A stretch of 8,385 bases of DNA from the NCBI GenBank assembly GCA_024635465.1, contig JAGXIS010000046.1, positions 1 through 8,385 of the forward strand. The letters are read 5' to 3'. Shown here piece after piece: positions 6,093 through 8,385 of this stretch. Every line of letters begins with the position of its first letter. Position 1 is the first letter of the stretch. This DNA comes from Bacteroidota bacterium (GTDB taxonomy: Bacteria > Bacteroidota > Rhodothermia > Balneolales > Balneolaceae). The position numbers and the translations under genes were made by a program. The notes beneath the pieces were generated by a model. That model saw only the letters and a program-made list of their open reading frames with translations, ran no database searches and was not told the DNA's origin.

Positions 6093-7340
6093 TTAAAAAC
6101 GGGGATTCACTACATTGTTATAGATTGAGCCAAAGGTGTAAGAAAGGCCAAAAGAGAAGCTGTAATCGTATGAAGTGGGTCTTTGTACCCCTTCGATGAT
6201 ACTGATTGGATCATTGGGATCTCCACTGAATTCCAGAGAGAGCTGATCATTGATGACTCGGTAACTACCTGAAATACTGACGGACAGTCCTCGCATGACC
6301 CGTATATCGAATGAGGGATTGAAAGTAATACGATTGATCGCGGCATCATGAAAGTAGTGAGAACCGGAAACCCGAATATCGATTCTTCCCCATCGTTGAT
6401 CGTATCGGAGGCGACCGCTTACCTCTTGTTCCATAATCAATTCAGAATCTTCCAAAAAGATAGTAGTCTTATAATATTTTCGGTATTGCGGTGATATTTG
6501 ATACTGAACAACAAATCGTCTCTGCTGAAACTCGGAATAGGGGAAAAAGTTATATTCAACTGCAGGGGCGATATAGGTTCTTAATGCAATATTATTGGAT
6601 CTGTTAAAACTAGTCCCGGTAAATGCACCAAATGAGAGGTGATCTGAAACGGAGTAGGCAACCATACCCCAATAATCTCCCCAGTCTCGATTTACATTCA
6701 GTGTGCGATCGGTAAGTTCGACATTTCTGCGTCTAATCTCACCGTGAACTCTGGTTCGAATCTTCCACGTTTCTGTTGTTCGCTCTGCTTCTGCTCCGCT
6801 ATATAAGCCAAAGTTAAATTCTCGTGCCTGACCCGACATATTCGATCTGAGGTTTATATCAAATACCCAGTTATTCCAGGGGTCATCAGTTTCAACAATC
6901 TGATCATCCGGCACTATCGGTTGTTCATAAAAAACATCCATCGATTCAATTGCAATGGTTTGGGATACAAAGGGGATCAAACCGATTTTAATATATCGAT
7001 TTAACCCAATACGGCGCTCATCAGAGGTATCCGTACTGGATGAAACATAGCGCAGGGTATCGTTACGTCCGCCCTGAATACCCAATTCTGAAAAAATCAG
7101 ATTAAATTCTCTGCCACCGCCGGCTGTCCGTTCATCATTGATTAAAAGATAGATTGAAGCATCATCCTGATCTCTCACATAATTTACAAATGTGATGTTA
7201 GACCGGATGTAGGTAACATCACAAGAATTACAGTCCAGATAGACATTGGGGATTGGCGAGAGACCGGTATTGTTTTGAGCGTTCAGGTTTTCAGTAAAAA
7301 AAACCAGGACGATAAAAACTGGTATCAAGTAGCGAGTCAC
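6093..7340 (-). CDS. Secreted, probable outer-membrane beta-barrel protein of unknown function
   Basis: The 415-residue product begins at a GTG with a clear signal peptide: short basic n-region, hydrophobic core YLIPVFIVLVFF (4-15) and a likely cut after NLNA at 21. A conserved-looking N-terminal domain follows, with a C37-x-x-C40 pair (the only two cysteines), the segment YIRSNITFVNYVRDQDDA at 44-61 and a glycine cluster near 74-76. From about 157 to the end the chain alternates polar and hydrophobic residues in strand-length blocks rich in Tyr, Phe and Arg. It ends SYTFGSIYNNVVNPRF with a terminal Phe, as in beta-barrels inserted by the BAM machinery. I recall similar uncharacterised proteins in related bacteria but no named family. 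The GTG is the only start that gives a proper signal peptide; an AAGGA about 12 nt upstream is rather distant. It points the same way as rlmN, 150 nt upstream of the chosen rlmN start, and is divergent from the K+ channel gene. Confidence 0.8.
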   Translation of the reverse strand: MTRYLIPVFIVLVFFTENLNAQNNTGLSPIPNVYLDCNSCDVTYIRSNITFVNYVRDQDDASIYLLINDERTAGGGREFNLIFSELGIQGGRNDTLRYVSSSTDTSDERRIGLNRYIKIGLIPFVSQTIAIESMDVFYEQPIVPDDQIVETDDPWNNWVFDINLRSNMSGQAREFNFGLYSGAEAERTTETWKIRTRVHGEIRRRNVELTDRTLNVNRDWGDYWGMVAYSVSDHLSFGAFTGTSFNRSNNIALRTYIAPAVEYNFFPYSEFQQRRFVVQYQISPQYRKYYKTTIFLEDSELIMEQEVSGRLRYDQRWGRIDIRVSGSHYFHDAAINRITFNPSFDIRVMRGLSVSISGSYRVINDQLSLEFSGDPNDPISIIEGVQRPTSYDYSFSFGLSYTFGSIYNNVVNPRF

Positions 7341-7646
7341 GTATAAAGTCAGTTCCTTTGGGATTAATTTTTCAGAGCAAAAAAGTGGGTTTGAAGCACA
7401 TTTTTATAATCATTTATCGGCAGTTAAGGAAAGGTACGTAAATTTCGTTTAAGGCGTGAATGAATAGAATGAATAATTCATTTCATAATTATGATTAAAT
7501 TAATACGATTTTCATATATACTCATTCAAATTGATGATTCATTTACGATCGTTATATTAATGGACAGAAGATGTCTCCACACTATTTATTCTTTGAATAC
7601 GTCAATGTTAAAAAATTCTTCAATTCTAATACACATGGGTCTATAA
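7341..7646. other. AT-rich divergent intergenic region without genes
   Basis: This 306-nt stretch separates the outer-membrane protein gene (minus) from the K+ channel gene (plus) and must hold promoters for both. I find no open frame of note and no RNA gene. Visible structure is limited to a 15-bp palindrome, AATGAAT-A-ATTCATT (7468-7482), directly followed by a perfect 12-bp palindrome, TCATAATTATGA (7483-7494), and further ATTCATT-type words near 7507-7550. These could be operator sites or simply reflect the very high A+T content. No confident -35/-10 or Bacteroidota TAnnTTTG promoter can be assigned. Confidence 0.5.
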
Positions 7647-8385
7647 GTGAAATTTATTAGTTCACAATTATCCTATTTCTTTGCAAACAGACGGACTCAA
7701 ACCAACATTCGCAAGTTGATGAAATTCTTGGGTTTGTTGATGCTGATGTATATTCTGTACAGCATTTTGTTTCATTACGTCGCACTTTCTGAGGGACAAA
7801 GTTACTCCTGGCTAACCGGTTTTTACTGGACCCTGGTTACCATGTCGACACTTGGATTTGGGGATATCGTATTCACCAGTGATTTAGGCAGAGGCTTTTC
7901 CATGATCGTTCTCTTTTCCGGAGTACTCTTCTTACTGGTGATGTTGCCTTTTACTTTTATAGAGTTCTTTTATGCTCCCTGGATAAAAGCAATGAATCAG
8001 GCAAAAGCACCTAAACAGCTAAGTGAGGAAATAAATGACCACGTCATCATTACCGATCTGAATCCGGTTACGGAAGCCTTAATCAAAAAACTGATCGCGT
8101 ATAAGATTGATTATGCCATATTGGAACCGGACCTTCAGAAAGCCCTCGACCTATCGGAACAGGAATATAAAGTAGTGAATCTGGACCCAACTGATTTCGA
8201 GACATATGGCAAAATACGCCTCCATAAAGCCAGAATGGTTGTGGCCTCAGGTCCGGATACCGTGAACACAAATGTTACTTTTACTGTCAAAGAGTTTAAT
8301 CCCGGTGTGAAAGTGGTGGCAACGGCAGCTCATTATGACTCGACCGATATCTTGCAGCTTGCGGGTGCAGATCATGTTGTACAAC
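7647..8385 (+). CDS. Two-TM potassium channel with cytoplasmic TrkA-N/RCK domain (3' end outside window)
   Basis: The frame runs to the right edge without a stop, giving 246 complete codons. The GTG at 7647 is the start: an in-frame TAA immediately precedes it (7644-7646), and MKFISSQLSYFF resembles related channel proteins. Helix 1 spans about 25-48, the pore helix about 56-67, and the selectivity filter is TLGFGD at 68-73, a TxGYGD variant with Phe for Tyr. Helix 2 covers about 84-108. After a linker, a TrkA-N/RCK-like Rossmann domain begins at DHVIITD (131-137), continues through AILEPD and VVASGPDTVNTN, and reaches ATAAHYDS...LAGADHVVQ at the edge. It should conduct K+ across the inner membrane with ligand gating. 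The loop after the first strand reads TDLNPVTEAL, lacking the usual GxGxxG. A second RCK or TrkA-C domain may follow outside the window. Confidence 0.88.
   Translation, partial: MKFISSQLSYFFANRRTQTNIRKLMKFLGLLMLMYILYSILFHYVALSEGQSYSWLTGFYWTLVTMSTLGFGDIVFTSDLGRGFSMIVLFSGVLFLLVMLPFTFIEFFYAPWIKAMNQAKAPKQLSEEINDHVIITDLNPVTEALIKKLIAYKIDYAILEPDLQKALDLSEQEYKVVNLDPTDFETYGKIRLHKARMVVASGPDTVNTNVTFTVKEFNPGVKVVATAAHYDSTDILQLAGADHVVQ

Noticed and set aside
6058..6095. Terminator after the outer-membrane protein gene (TTCG-loop stem and a TTAA-type inverted repeat)
   Set aside because: The best stems have only three paired bases or carry a mismatch in AT-rich arms, so I do not call a terminator.
7587..7595. 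TATTCTTTG as a Bacteroidota-type -7 promoter element for the K+ channel
   Set aside because: It has one extra base compared with TAnnTTTG, and no TTG -33 element is found at the right distance.
8083..8271. A 62-codon minus-strand frame near the right edge
   Set aside because: It is antisense to the RCK domain of the K+ channel, whose plus-strand reading is clearly coding.

Overview
The window reads as a chromosomal stretch from a moderately AT-rich Bacteroidota-type bacterium. Balneolaeota/Rhodothermia (Balneolaceae-like) is my best guess. The reasons are the recognisable look of the two-transmembrane K+ channel, the outer-membrane protein with its C-terminal Phe, weak Shine-Dalgarno signals before most genes, and a GTCATCCTGAA-type inverted repeat between genes. 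This assignment is inference from memory of related proteins, not a search result.

Layout. (1) Positions 1-1987, plus strand: the 3' part of an AAA+ ATPase gene, followed after 2 nt by pheA, an intact chorismate mutase/prephenate dehydratase/ACT fusion. (2) 2127-2495, plus: an orphan single-domain response regulator. (3) 2600-3686, plus: a stand-alone cupin resembling the phosphomannose isomerase domain of ManC-type enzymes, overlapping a DinB-fold protein by 8 nt. (4) 3699-3802: a 104-bp element with perfect 29-bp inverted arms, each arm itself a small hairpin. (5) 3902-4828, plus: a GhrA-type 2-hydroxyacid dehydrogenase, converging with a 4-nt gap on (6) rlmN, minus, a radical-SAM rRNA/tRNA adenine methyltransferase. 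(7) 6093-7340, minus: a secreted, probably outer-membrane beta-barrel protein of unknown function. (8) 7341-7646: an AT-rich divergent intergenic region. (9) 7647 to the right edge, plus: a K+ channel with a cytoplasmic TrkA-N/RCK domain, cut by the window end; its extent and start were worked out by reading the codons directly.

How the genes work together. Most are independent housekeeping or accessory genes: phenylalanine synthesis, translation fidelity, redox/keto-acid metabolism, ion transport and signalling. Real physical coupling is visible only for ATPase-pheA and cupin-dinB. I see no CRISPR array, tRNA, rRNA, transposase, phage gene or obvious defence system. The items most worth a second look are the inverted-repeat element, the uncharacterised outer-membrane family with its CxxC motif, the K+ channel whose nucleotide-binding loop lacks the glycine signature, and the two coupled gene pairs. 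None of these amounts to a demonstrated new system.
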